The notes below the pieces were generated by a model, which did no database searches, was not told where the DNA came from, and saw only the letters and a list, made by a program, of their open reading frames with translations. Of a DNA stretch of 64,000 bases, positions 7,035-15,548 are shown piece by piece; positions within the stretch are counted from its first letter, which is position 1; each line of letters starts with the position of its first letter. The position numbers were made by a program, and so were the translations under genes. This DNA is from Microbacterium allomyrinae. Lineage in GTDB: Bacteria > Actinomycetota > Actinomycetes > Actinomycetales > Microbacteriaceae. The DNA lies in NCBI RefSeq assembly GCF_020682705.1, contig NZ_JAGTTN010000003.1:310001-374000 (forward strand). Direction: 5' to 3'.

Positions 7035-8501
7035 ATGACCACCTCGACGATCCCCACACGCACTCTCGCCCCTGCCCCCACGCCGCGCAGCACGCGCCGC
7101 TGGCTCGCGCTGAGCGTGCTCGCGCTCGCTCAGTTCCTCGTCGTGCTCGACGCATCCATCGTCAATATCGCCCTCCCGGTGCTCGGCACGCAGCTGGGCA
7201 TGGACACCGCCGCCCTGGCATGGGTCATCACGGCGTACGTCCTCGCATTCGGCGGCCTGCTGCTGTTCGGCGGCCGACTCGCCGATCGGTTCGGGCATCG
7301 CCGCATCTTCCTCGTCGGAACCGCTGGTTTCGTCGCCGCCTCCGCACTCGCAGGCCTGTCGTTCACCAGCGAGATGCTGCTCGCCTCCCGCGTCCTCCAA
7401 GGCGCATCCGCCGCCCTCCTCGCGCCCGCGGCGCTCGCGCTTCTCACTCAGCTCTTTCCGGAGACAAGAGAACGCGCCAAGGCGCTCGGCGTCTGGGGCG
7501 GCGTCGCCGGAATCGGATCCGCGGCCGGCGTACTCCTGGGAGGCGTCCTGACTGCGACACTCGGGTGGCAGTCGGTGTTCTTCGTGAATGTGCCGATCGG
7601 GCTGGGAGTGCTCGCCGCCATCCCGTTCCTCATCACGCGAGACACCAGCCTCACGCGATCGCGCATCGACGTTCCCGGCGCGATCACGATCACGGCCGCG
7701 CTCGTCGCGGCGGTCGGCGCACTCAGCGCCGTCGAGCAGGTCGGCTTCCTGCATCCGCTGACGCTCGGGCTCGCCGCGGCGGCCGTCGTCCTCGGCCTCG
7801 CGTTCGTCGCGATCGAGCGCCGTGTCTCCAATCCGCTCGTGCCGTTGAGCGTGTTCCGCAACCGCAACCTGACGGTCGGCAACGTCGTCATGCTTCTCGT
7901 CGGCGTCGCGATGGTCGCCCTCTTCTTCGCGCTCTCCGTCTTCATGCAGACCGTTCTCGGGTACGACGCGCTGACCACCGGGCTCACGCAGCTTCCGCTC
8001 GCCGGAGCCCTCGTTATCGTCGCGGGCGTCGTCCCGTCGGTCGTGGGACGCATCGGGGTCAGGGCGACCCTCGTAGGTTCGCTCCTCGTTCTGGCCGCGG
8101 GGCTCGTCTGGCTGGCACTCGCACCCGCCGACGCGACCTTCGTCACCCAGCTGCTCGGCCCGACGCTGCTCATCGGGATCGGCCTGGGCGGTGCATTCGT
8201 CACGACCACCCAGCTCGCCGTCGACGACGTCGAAGGCGGCGAGGCGGGACTCGCCGGTGGCCTGGTGAACACCAGTCAGCAGATCGGCGGCGCGATCGGA
8301 CTCGCCGTGCTCGCCACCGTCGCCGCCATGCGCACCGACGCGCTACTCGCCGAGGGCGTCGCCGCGCCGGAGGCCCTTACCAGCGGGTTCTCGTGGCTCT
8401 TCCTCGGAACAGCCGCGGTCGCCGTCCTCGCGAGCGTGATCGCTGGAATGGTCGGGCGAGGACGCCCTGACCCGGCGGACCTTCCGGAACCACAGGTCTG
8501 A
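7035..8501 (+). CDS. MFS drug-efflux transporter, DHA2 (14-TM) family
   Basis: 488 aa polytopic membrane protein, the normal length for the 14-segment DHA2 family that exports drugs by proton antiport. Visible signatures: LDASIVNIALPVL in the first segment (motif D1 type), GGRLADRFGHRR (motif A) after segment 2, and a Gly-rich GVWGGVAGIGSAAGVLLGGVL stretch (motif C region). The ATG at 7035 follows GAAAGGACG. It is the last gene of the TetR-operator set; its substrate cannot be read from sequence, but the regulator is expected to sense it. A bidirectional hairpin overlaps the stop codon. Confidence 0.9.
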   Translation: MTTSTIPTRTLAPAPTPRSTRRWLALSVLALAQFLVVLDASIVNIALPVLGTQLGMDTAALAWVITAYVLAFGGLLLFGGRLADRFGHRRIFLVGTAGFVAASALAGLSFTSEMLLASRVLQGASAALLAPAALALLTQLFPETRERAKALGVWGGVAGIGSAAGVLLGGVLTATLGWQSVFFVNVPIGLGVLAAIPFLITRDTSLTRSRIDVPGAITITAALVAAVGALSAVEQVGFLHPLTLGLAAAAVVLGLAFVAIERRVSNPLVPLSVFRNRNLTVGNVVMLLVGVAMVALFFALSVFMQTVLGYDALTTGLTQLPLAGALVIVAGVVPSVVGRIGVRATLVGSLLVLAAGLVWLALAPADATFVTQLLGPTLLIGIGLGGAFVTTTQLAVDDVEGGEAGLAGGLVNTSQQIGGAIGLAVLATVAAMRTDALLAEGVAAPEALTSGFSWLFLGTAAVAVLASVIAGMVGRGRPDPADLPEPQV

Positions 8502-8525
8502 CCCCCTCCTCGGAGAGGGTCAGAC
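8496..8525. terminator. Bidirectional hairpin between the efflux gene and tatA
   Basis: GTCTGACCC / GGGTCAGAC, nine perfect pairs with a further CTCC/GGAG inside the loop. It overlaps the stop codons of the converging transporter and TatA genes and probably ends transcription from both sides. Confidence 0.7.
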
Positions 8526-8744
8526 TTGCGTCGATTCGACACCGATGCCCGTGGGGCGCGGCGAGCTGCTGACAGGCATGGACTCCACAGGGTCCGCCGA
8601 CTTCATCGCCTTCATCTCGCCTTTGAGGATGCGGGCGGACTGACCGACACTCTTGGCCAGATTCGGCAGCTTCGCTGCGCCGAAGAGCAACACGACCACC
8701 GCGAGCAGGATCAGCAGGTGCCATCCGTTGAGGTTCGCGAACAC
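8520..8744 (-). CDS. tatA: TatA-type Sec-independent translocase subunit
   Basis: 74 aa: short N-terminus, one hydrophobic helix (LLILLAVVVLLFG), the hinge and amphipathic start (AAKLPNLAKSVGQSARILKGEM) typical of TatA, then a polar tail. GTG start at 8744 preceded by GAAGGAG. TatA forms the pore for folded twin-arginine substrates at the cytoplasmic membrane. Unusually it is the last gene of a sugar-uptake operon whose binding protein carries a twin-arginine signal, and no tatC is nearby. It may be the only TatA or an extra, locus-specific one; that cannot be decided from this window. Confidence 0.85.
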   Translation of the reverse strand: MFANLNGWHLLILLAVVVLLFGAAKLPNLAKSVGQSARILKGEMKAMKSADPVESMPVSSSPRPTGIGVESTQV

Positions 8745-8766
8745 GCGTGATTCTCCTTCGAATGCG

Positions 8767-11058
8767 TCAGACTCCGGGTACAGGTACAGGCGAGTCGTGC
8801 GCGTAGGCGCGGATGCTCACCACGCGCGCGTGCGGGTCGCCGTTGGTCGCATGGACCACGAGGCGCAGGGCGTCGACGCACGCGGGCTCGTCGAGGTGAT
8901 GAACCCGCTGCCGCCGACGATTCCCCGAGACGTGTGCGAGCTGCATCCACTCTCCGTCGGCGCGCCCCTCGACCGTGTAGTCACGGACGAGTTCGGGAAA
9001 GACGCGGTCAGGGGTGCGGTGGTGATGCAGCGTGTTCAGCTCGACGTCGACGTCGTCATCGAACACGAGACGGATGGCGCGCACGGACTTCGGCTCCGTC
9101 CACTCGAGCTGCAGCCACTCGTCGGCGTCGCCCACGGCGCTCGAGACCCACAGCTGCGGCCCCCCGAACGGTCGCTGGTAGCCGCCCACCGCCTTCGCTG
9201 GGGCGAAGGCGTCCGTCGAGGGCTCGACGCGCATCCTCGGCCCCCAGCCGCGGAGCGGGATGGCGGGCCAGCTCACGAGCGCCTCGTCTTCGCTGACCGC
9301 GACGTTCACGTCGCCATCGTCCTGAGGTGAATGCGGCAGCGCGAGCACTCCCGGAGCCACGCCGCGAACGAGTTCCACCGAGATCGCAGGGTTCGCTTCG
9401 AGAACGACCACCACGTTCTCGGCGCGCTCCGGTCGCCACTCCAGCGGAATGGTGACCCACACGGGTTCCTCCGACGCAGACAGGGACACTGTCGTGCTCC
9501 GCTCGTGCCGCACGGGCACGGCGTTCTGCAGCTGTCCGGTGGTCCACAGCGAGACCGCCAGCTCGGTGTCGATGCTCGTGGTGATCAAGACCGATACCGA
9601 GTCGAGCACCGGATCGACGGGGACCACGATTCCCAGGTCGGAGTCGAGGCGATGACGGCGCTCCTCGGCGAGCGGCCAGCCCGCCGCCGGGTCGAGGGTG
9701 TCGAGGGTGCTCGAGGCGGTGACCTTCGCGTGCGGCGCGAGGTCGAGCGGGTCGTGATTCGCGACGCCGAAGATCGAGGCGTCCTGCCTCAGCAGGAGCT
9801 GCTGCAGCGCGTCGGCGTGCTCGGTCGCGAGTTCCCGGGGGCGCACGCCGAGGTCGATCGCGAGCGATGCCGCGGTGCCGACCGCCTCACCCGTGGTGGC
9901 GCAGGTCGCCATCACACGGGTGGATCCGAATGCGACGTGCGTGGCGGAGATATCGCGCCCTGCGAACAGGAGGTTCGCGACGTTGCGCGAGTAGAGGCTG
10001 CGGAACGGGATGCCGTATAGGCCGTCCGAGTAGCGCTGATGCGCTCCGGCGGTGGTGCCGTACATGCCCTCGACGGGATGGAGGTCGATCGACCAGCCGC
10101 CGTAGGCGACAGCATCCGGGAACACCCGTTGCTCGAGAATGTCACGCTGGCTCAGGACGTGATCGCCGAGGAATCTGCGGTACTCACGCTTTCCCGGAAG
10201 CGCACCGACCCACTCGAGGTCGAGGGTTTCCGCGTCGAACTTGCCCGAGTTCTTGATGTAATCCCAGATGCCGAAGATCACTGACCTCAGCTCATCGCGG
10301 ATCCGGTCGTTGTCGTGGACGATGTCGAGCTCGCCGCCCCATTCGATCCACCAGTAGTGGGCGCCGTTGTCGCCGGAGCGAATGATTCGCGATTCAGGAA
10401 TCGGCGTCGTGGTGATGTCCTTCGCCGAATCCGGTGCGATGTACTCCACCGGGCGGCCGAGATCCTTGGTGTAGAAGAGGATCGTCGAACCGAGGAACTC
10501 CATATCGGCCACTTCCGGCGCCCAGGGCTCGTCGTACTCATGCCGCGCCTCGCGGCCGAGGCGGAAGTCCGCGCCCGCGAGGAATCCGATCAGACCGTCC
10601 CCCGAGGCATCCACGAACAGGGGACTCGTGAAGACCGTCTCTATCTCTGAGCCCATCGTCCATCCGGTGACGGATGAGACGGTGCGGTCGCCGTCGGCGT
10701 CGGCGGTCCCGACGGAACGCACGTCGGTGTTGAGGTGCAGCGAGATGTTGGGTTCAGCCCGCACAGCGTCGAGCACGACCTCATCCCAGTGGATGGGATT
10801 GCCCTCCGGATTGCGGTACTGATTCTCGACGTAGAGCTCGCCGATCACCCCTGACTCGCGCGCGAATCGCTGTATGCCGTGCGAGGTCGCGCCGCACACC
10901 CAGACCCGGATCTCGGAAGACGAGTTTCCGCCCAGCACGGGCCGGTTGTTCACGAGCGCCACGCGCTTGCCCAGACGGGCGGCGCTGATGGCGGCGGAAA
11001 CGCCGGCGAGACCTCCTCCGACCACGGTGAGGTCGGAGTGAACGGAGCGGTGATACAT
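8767..11058 (-). CDS. FAD-dependent oxidoreductase with C-terminal discoidin-like region
   Basis: 763 aa. The N-terminus has the dinucleotide-binding fold (TVVGGGLAGVSAAISAARLG, ending in an acidic-to-polar strand) and matches the FAD-dependent oxidoreductase family often found in sugar-utilisation loci; LFVDASGDGLIGFLAGADF and LLFAGRDISATHVAFGSTRVM are typical FAD-contact motifs. Residues ~620-760 look like an F5/8 (discoidin) carbohydrate-binding fold. No signal peptide is seen. Start at ATG 11058 after AAGGAAG. It follows the binding-protein gene by 46 bases and precedes tatA by 22. A sugar or sugar-alcohol oxidation role is inferred from context. Confidence 0.78.
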   Translation of the reverse strand: MYHRSVHSDLTVVGGGLAGVSAAISAARLGKRVALVNNRPVLGGNSSSEIRVWVCGATSHGIQRFARESGVIGELYVENQYRNPEGNPIHWDEVVLDAVRAEPNISLHLNTDVRSVGTADADGDRTVSSVTGWTMGSEIETVFTSPLFVDASGDGLIGFLAGADFRLGREARHEYDEPWAPEVADMEFLGSTILFYTKDLGRPVEYIAPDSAKDITTTPIPESRIIRSGDNGAHYWWIEWGGELDIVHDNDRIRDELRSVIFGIWDYIKNSGKFDAETLDLEWVGALPGKREYRRFLGDHVLSQRDILEQRVFPDAVAYGGWSIDLHPVEGMYGTTAGAHQRYSDGLYGIPFRSLYSRNVANLLFAGRDISATHVAFGSTRVMATCATTGEAVGTAASLAIDLGVRPRELATEHADALQQLLLRQDASIFGVANHDPLDLAPHAKVTASSTLDTLDPAAGWPLAEERRHRLDSDLGIVVPVDPVLDSVSVLITTSIDTELAVSLWTTGQLQNAVPVRHERSTTVSLSASEEPVWVTIPLEWRPERAENVVVVLEANPAISVELVRGVAPGVLALPHSPQDDGDVNVAVSEDEALVSWPAIPLRGWGPRMRVEPSTDAFAPAKAVGGYQRPFGGPQLWVSSAVGDADEWLQLEWTEPKSVRAIRLVFDDDVDVELNTLHHHRTPDRVFPELVRDYTVEGRADGEWMQLAHVSGNRRRQRVHHLDEPACVDALRLVVHATNGDPHARVVSIRAYAHDSPVPVPGV

Positions 11059-11104
11059 GTCTTCCTTCGATGCGGGTCTGGAGTGCGGGCGAGCGGGCGA
11101 CGTC

Positions 11105-12409
11105 TCAGCCGATGAGCGCCTGGACCTGTTCGCCCGCGGCCTTCATCGCGGCCTTCGGCGCGGCCGACCCGACGAGCACCGCCTGCACCTGCTCCGCGAT
11201 GGCCGTCTCCATCTGCGCGTACTGCACGTACTGCCAGAGCGGGCTCGCCTTCGCGTCCTTCGTGATCCGCGTCGTGAAGTCGTTGACGAACGTGTTGCCC
11301 GTGACAGCCGACGACTCCAGCGCCTCGGTCGTCGTCGGAGGCAGCCCCAGCGCCGTGAAGTAGCTGATCTGCTGCGCCGGATCGCTCGTGAGCCATTGTG
11401 CGAAATCGGCGGCGGTGCCTGCGCCCTCGCCGTCCACGACGACGACCAGGTGGCCCCACAGGAGTTCCTGTGAGGTGTCGCCCGCCTTCAGCACTGGTCG
11501 CGCGACGGGCGACATCTTCGCGGCGAGGTCGGGATCCGAGGCGGACTTGAGAACTCCCGCACGCCCGGCGGGCGCATCGTCATAGATCGCGGTGCGGCCC
11601 TGGCCGAACAGCGCGCGCGCGGCCGCCCGGTCGATGTCGGCGGCGATCAGGCCCTCGTCGAACAGCTTCTTGTACCAGGTGACGGCGGCGATCGACTCGG
11701 CATCACCGATGGTGACCTTGCCGTCCTCGACGATCGGCGAACCGAAGGTCTGCATCCACACGATGATGTCCTTCAGCTGCGCCGTCTTCGTCGACGCGGC
11801 ATAGGGAATGACCCCGCCGCCGAGACCCTTGACCGCACGCAGCGACTCCTCGAACTCCTCGATGGTCGCCGGCGCATTGCTCACCCCGGCCTTCTCGAAC
11901 AGCTCGGTGTTGGTGATCGGGCCGATGGCGGCGATCGTCCACGGCAGGCCCAGCTGCGCGCCGTCGAACTGTCCGGCCACCAGGGCGGCATCGGTGTACC
12001 CGCGCCCTTCGGCCTTGGCTCCGAGATCGGTGAGCTTTCCGAGCGCCGCGAGGCTCGACAGCCACGCCACATCGAGCTGCGCCGCGCCGGCGAACTGCCC
12101 ACCTCGCACCTGCAGGGTGAGCTGGTTGAGGTAGTCGTTGAAGGGGTAGCTGGGCGTCTCGATCGTGATCCCATCCTTCTTCGCGAAGGCGTTCACGGAT
12201 GCTCCGAGCGCAGGCTTCGTGGCCTCTTCCGACATGCCCCACGACACGAAGTCGAAGTTCGTCGCTTTGACGGGGCCGCTCGATGCCGACGGCGCTGTCG
12301 TGCCGGCGCCTCCAGGAGCGCACCCGGCGGCGATGCCGGCGAGCGCAAGACTGCCGAGACCGACCGCGGAATAGCGGAAGATGTCGCGGCGCGTGAGCTG
12401 TGCAGTCAT
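11105..12409 (-). CDS. Sugar ABC transporter substrate-binding lipoprotein with Tat signal
   Basis: 434 aa CUT1-type solute-binding protein. The N-terminus combines a twin-arginine motif (TRRDIFRYS) with a hydrophobic stretch and a lipobox (AGIAAGC near residue 30), so it should be exported folded by Tat and then lipidated. The mature part has the expected early strand (NFDFVSWGMSEEATKP). Third gene of the minus-strand operon after the two permeases (91 bases downstream) and upstream of the oxidoreductase and tatA. The substrate is unknown; the neighbouring GH31 enzyme suggests an oligosaccharide released outside the cell. Confidence 0.9.
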   Translation of the reverse strand: MTAQLTRRDIFRYSAVGLGSLALAGIAAGCAPGGAGTTAPSASSGPVKATNFDFVSWGMSEEATKPALGASVNAFAKKDGITIETPSYPFNDYLNQLTLQVRGGQFAGAAQLDVAWLSSLAALGKLTDLGAKAEGRGYTDAALVAGQFDGAQLGLPWTIAAIGPITNTELFEKAGVSNAPATIEEFEESLRAVKGLGGGVIPYAASTKTAQLKDIIVWMQTFGSPIVEDGKVTIGDAESIAAVTWYKKLFDEGLIAADIDRAAARALFGQGRTAIYDDAPAGRAGVLKSASDPDLAAKMSPVARPVLKAGDTSQELLWGHLVVVVDGEGAGTAADFAQWLTSDPAQQISYFTALGLPPTTTEALESSAVTGNTFVNDFTTRITKDAKASPLWQYVQYAQMETAIAEQVQAVLVGSAAPKAAMKAAGEQVQALIG

Positions 12410-12500
12410 GGGTTCTCCTTTGATCTGTGCTGCGGGATGATGCGGCGGGGTCTGGAACAGGGGGAAGAAGGCGAAGGCGATCGCCGATGCGGACCGAGCG

Positions 12501-13424
12501 TCAGCCCTTGACGGCGCCGGCGGTGATCCCGCCCACGAGGTACCGCTGCAGCAGGATGAACGCGACGCAGACGGGGATGGAGACGAGCAGCGAGGCGGCC
12601 ATGAGCTCGGGCCATGCGGTGGCCGTCTCTCCGATGAAGGTGTTGACGAGGCCCGGTGGCAGCGTCTGCTTCTCCGGACCGGCGAGGGTGAGGGCGAACA
12701 TGAAGTCGTTCCACCCGCGCACGAAGGCGAAGAGTCCGGCGGCGACCAGGCCCGGGGCCGCCAGCGGAAGGATGACGGAGTGCAGCGTGCGCCAGTGGCC
12801 CGCGCCGTCGATCTTCGCCGCCTCGATCAGATCGTCTGGCAGCGTGTCGAAGAAGCCCTTCAGCATCCACACGCACAGCGGCAGCGTGAATGTGGTGAAC
12901 GAGATGATGAGCGCCTGATATGTGTTGAGCAGGCCGAACTGGGCGAACACCACGTAGAGCGTGACCAGCAGCAGCGCCTGCGGGAACATCTGACTCGACA
13001 GCACGAAGTACATGAGGGATGTCCGCCCGCGGAAGCGGAACTTCGAGAACGCATACGCCATGTACATCGACACGACGACCGAGAGCACGGCGGTGATGAC
13101 CGAGACGATGATGCTGTTGCGGAGGTACTCGAAGATCGCGGGATCGGCGAACACCGAGATGTAGTGCTCGAAGGTGATCTCCGTGGGGAACAAGCGCGGC
13201 GGGAAGGAGAAGACCTCGCCGTCGGGCGTGACCGAGGTGACGGCGAGCCAGTAGATCGGCAGGAACGTGAACAGTCCGATCACGACGAGCGAGATCCAGA
13301 GTGCGAACCGCGGTCGACGCCGCCGCCCACGACGTGCGCGGGGCTCGCTCGAGAGCACCGACGCGACCGCGTCCTCGGTGTTCGCGAGGTCGATCGTCGG
13401 TTCGGGGGAGAGCGTTCCGTTCAT
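12501..13424 (-). CDS. Sugar ABC transporter permease, MalG type
   Basis: 307 aa, six membrane segments, with the EAA motif region (DLIEAAKIDGAGHWRTLHSVILP) near residue 205 that contacts the ATPase. The start ATG at 13424 is two bases after the stop of the MalF-type gene; the longer open frame upstream lies inside that gene. N-terminal ~55 residues are polar and include an Arg-rich stretch (RARRGRRRRPRF) before the first membrane segment. No ATP-binding subunit is encoded here, so a shared MsmK/MalK-type ATPase elsewhere is expected. Confidence 0.9.
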   Translation of the reverse strand: MNGTLSPEPTIDLANTEDAVASVLSSEPRARRGRRRRPRFALWISLVVIGLFTFLPIYWLAVTSVTPDGEVFSFPPRLFPTEITFEHYISVFADPAIFEYLRNSIIVSVITAVLSVVVSMYMAYAFSKFRFRGRTSLMYFVLSSQMFPQALLLVTLYVVFAQFGLLNTYQALIISFTTFTLPLCVWMLKGFFDTLPDDLIEAAKIDGAGHWRTLHSVILPLAAPGLVAAGLFAFVRGWNDFMFALTLAGPEKQTLPPGLVNTFIGETATAWPELMAASLLVSIPVCVAFILLQRYLVGGITAGAVKG

Positions 13425-13426
13425 GC

Positions 13427-14371
13427 TCACTTCTTCTCTCCGCGCTCGGAGAAGCGCACGTAGACGACGACGAGGATCATGAGGAGGGCCATCCACAGCA
13501 GGCCGAGCGCACCCGCGTGACCCAGGTCATAGCCCTTGAACGCGGTGTCGTAGACCTCCGTGGCGAAGGTCTGCGTGGTGCCCGCGGGACCGCCCCCGGT
13601 GAGCACGAAGATCGTGTCGAAGTGCTGGAAGTTCCAGATGAACTCGAGGAGGACGACAAGGCCTGCCACCCCCCGGATGTGGGGCCAGGTCACCGTGAAG
13701 AAGCGACGGACGGGTCCGGCACCGTCCATCGCCGCCGCCTCGTGCAGCTCTTCCGGCACGCTCTGCAGCGCGGCGAGCAGCATGACCATGATCCAGGGGA
13801 ACGAGTTCCACGTCTTCGCGACGATGAGCGCCCCGCGAGCGGTATCCGTGTGGAACAGCCAGGCGAACGGGGCGTCGATGAGACCCAACTGCATCAGCAG
13901 ACCGTTGAGCACACCGTAGTTCGCGTCGAAGATCCACATCCATAGGAAAGACACGACGACGCTCGGGATCAACCACGGGATGAGGAACGCGCCCCGCAGG
14001 ATCTTCTGCCCACGGAAGCGCTCGTTCAGCGCGAGCGCGAGCGCGAGACCGATCACGAACGGGAAGACCGTCGCACCGACGGTGAAGATGAGCGTCTGCG
14101 ACAGCAGCGCGGCGAAGTCGTCCTGCAGAACGGCGATGATGTTGTCGAAGCCCACCCAGGTCATGCCGGGGTACAGCAGGCTCTCCTCGAAGAATGCCGA
14201 GGCGAGCGATCGCAGCAGGGGATACAGCACGACGCCGATCAGCAGTGCGGCTCCCGGCAGCAGCAGCAGAATGAGGAAGCGGGTCTCGGAGAGACGGCCG
14301 GGCTTCGCGTGCCCGTCTCTCGAGGCGGCCGCGTCCTTCGGCGGCGCGTCGGGCGATGCGTAAAGCGTCAT
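13427..14371 (-). CDS. Sugar ABC transporter permease, MalF type
   Basis: 314 aa, six membrane segments without the large P2 loop of true MalF. The EAA region appears as EELHEAAAMDGAGPVRRFFTVTWPHI, followed by FDTIFVLTGGGPAGTT. First gene of the minus-strand sugar operon. ATG at 14371 chosen because upstream codons (to 14431) run into the promoter/operator; the ribosome site is weak. Controlled most likely by the divergent IclR gene through the operator at 14433-14449. Confidence 0.88.
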   Translation of the reverse strand: MTLYASPDAPPKDAAASRDGHAKPGRLSETRFLILLLLPGAALLIGVVLYPLLRSLASAFFEESLLYPGMTWVGFDNIIAVLQDDFAALLSQTLIFTVGATVFPFVIGLALALALNERFRGQKILRGAFLIPWLIPSVVVSFLWMWIFDANYGVLNGLLMQLGLIDAPFAWLFHTDTARGALIVAKTWNSFPWIMVMLLAALQSVPEELHEAAAMDGAGPVRRFFTVTWPHIRGVAGLVVLLEFIWNFQHFDTIFVLTGGGPAGTTQTFATEVYDTAFKGYDLGHAGALGLLWMALLMILVVVYVRFSERGEKK

Positions 14372-14432
14372 TGGGGACTCACAACGTCGTTGTCGGGTGT
14401 TTTCAGGAAGATACCACCTAATGCACATCAAT

Positions 14433-14449
14433 TACCACTCAGTGGCAAA
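14433..14449. promoter_or_regulatory. Candidate IclR operator upstream of the sugar ABC operon
   Basis: TTACCACT-C-AGTGGCAA, an inverted repeat with seven of eight pairs around a central C, located between the divergent permease and IclR genes. A related site (CCATTGAGTGG) is at 15439-15449 in front of the GH31 gene, so one regulator probably controls both. Nearby ATGCACATCAATTACCA also has a counterpart (TGTGCATCCAATGGTAAT) in the GH31 promoter. Confidence 0.6.
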
Positions 14450-14536
14450 CACTTCTCGCTTGATGGGCCATGCCCTGCGGTATCGTGAGACCGGCTGCTC
14501 GCTCACCGGTAGCCGGAGTGCACCAGAGGAGCTGGA

Positions 14537-15316
14537 ATGACCGTCGAGGTACAACAGAGCATCGGACGCGCGGCATCGGTGCTCACCGCACTGGCTGAAT
14601 CGAAGACCGGCCCGCTCCGCGCTTCGGACATCGTGCGGGCGACGGGCCTCGGCGCCTCGACGGTCGCGCGCCTGCTCAGCTCGCTCGAGGAACTCGGCTA
14701 CGTCTCGAAGATCGCTGACACGCAGTCGTATGGGATCGGCGCCGCGATACTGGCGCTCGCGAGCCACGGCCTCAATCAGAATCCGCTGCATCGCGAATCG
14801 CGCGCGGCGGCGCAGGAGCTCGCACAGCGCATCGGTCTCAGCGTGAACGTCGGCGTGCGTGACGGATCGAGCCTCATCTACCTCTGTCACTTCGAGGGGG
14901 CCAAGGCGCCCAAGTCCCACACGATGGTGGGCTTCCGCCAGCCGCTGCACGCATCGGCACTCGGAAAGTGCCTGCTGATCGACATGACCGAAGACGAGCG
15001 TCATGCGATCCTCGGCGAAGACCCGCTCCCTCGCTACACGGCGAACACCATCACGACTCACGAGCAGCTGACCGCCGAACTCGCCCAGATCGCCATCCTC
15101 GGCACGAGCACCGAAGACCAGGAACTGGCACTCGGCCGCTTCTGCATCGCCGCACCGATCCGCACGGCAGTGGGCGACGTCGCCGCCGCGATCTCGATCT
15201 CCGGCCGGCTCAGTCTGATCCGAGGAGTGGACCTCGACGAGGTCCGCGAGGACCTCATCGAGGTCGCCGATCGGATCAGCGTCGCCCTCGGCCTGATCTC
15301 GGCCGTCCCGCACTGA
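14537..15316 (+). CDS. IclR-family transcriptional regulator
   Basis: 259 aa, the usual IclR size. Winged-helix DNA-binding domain at ~5-65 (IGRAASVLTALAES, then LRASDIVRATGLGASTVARL), followed by the IclR effector domain (~75-255) with the characteristic HASALGKCLLIDM and the small-molecule pocket region. ATG at 14537 follows AGAGGAGC. It is transcribed away from the ABC operon and toward the GH31 gene, with a shared type of operator in front of both, so it is the likely local regulator of this oligosaccharide locus. Activator or repressor role cannot be told from sequence. Confidence 0.9.
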   Translation: MTVEVQQSIGRAASVLTALAESKTGPLRASDIVRATGLGASTVARLLSSLEELGYVSKIADTQSYGIGAAILALASHGLNQNPLHRESRAAAQELAQRIGLSVNVGVRDGSSLIYLCHFEGAKAPKSHTMVGFRQPLHASALGKCLLIDMTEDERHAILGEDPLPRYTANTITTHEQLTAELAQIAILGTSTEDQELALGRFCIAAPIRTAVGDVAAAISISGRLSLIRGVDLDEVREDLIEVADRISVALGLISAVPH

Positions 15317-15438
15317 CCGCGGTCGCTCTCTACCGCTCGAGGTACAGCCTCGTCGCCGGATGATGCCCGCGACGGCCTCCCCCGAAATTTCGCGCCGCCA
15401 TCCGTCGATCGCGCTTCCCACTGGATGGTGTGCTTTCA

Positions 15439-15449
15439 CCATTGAGTGG
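15439..15449. promoter_or_regulatory. Candidate IclR operator upstream of the GH31 gene
   Basis: CCATT-G-AGTGG, related to the operator at 14433-14449, about 100 bases before the GH31 start. The 232-base gap between the IclR and GH31 genes otherwise contains only the second shared motif TGTGCATCCAATGGTAAT (15458-15475) and a strong AAAGGAG ribosome site. Confidence 0.5.
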
Positions 15450-15548
15450 CAGTACATGTGCATCCAATGGTAATGTCCGTGCGAAATCATCAGCGTCGCG
15501 CTTCCTGGCTGCCGCTGTGCCGTTCGCACTGTCAAAGGAGACATCACC

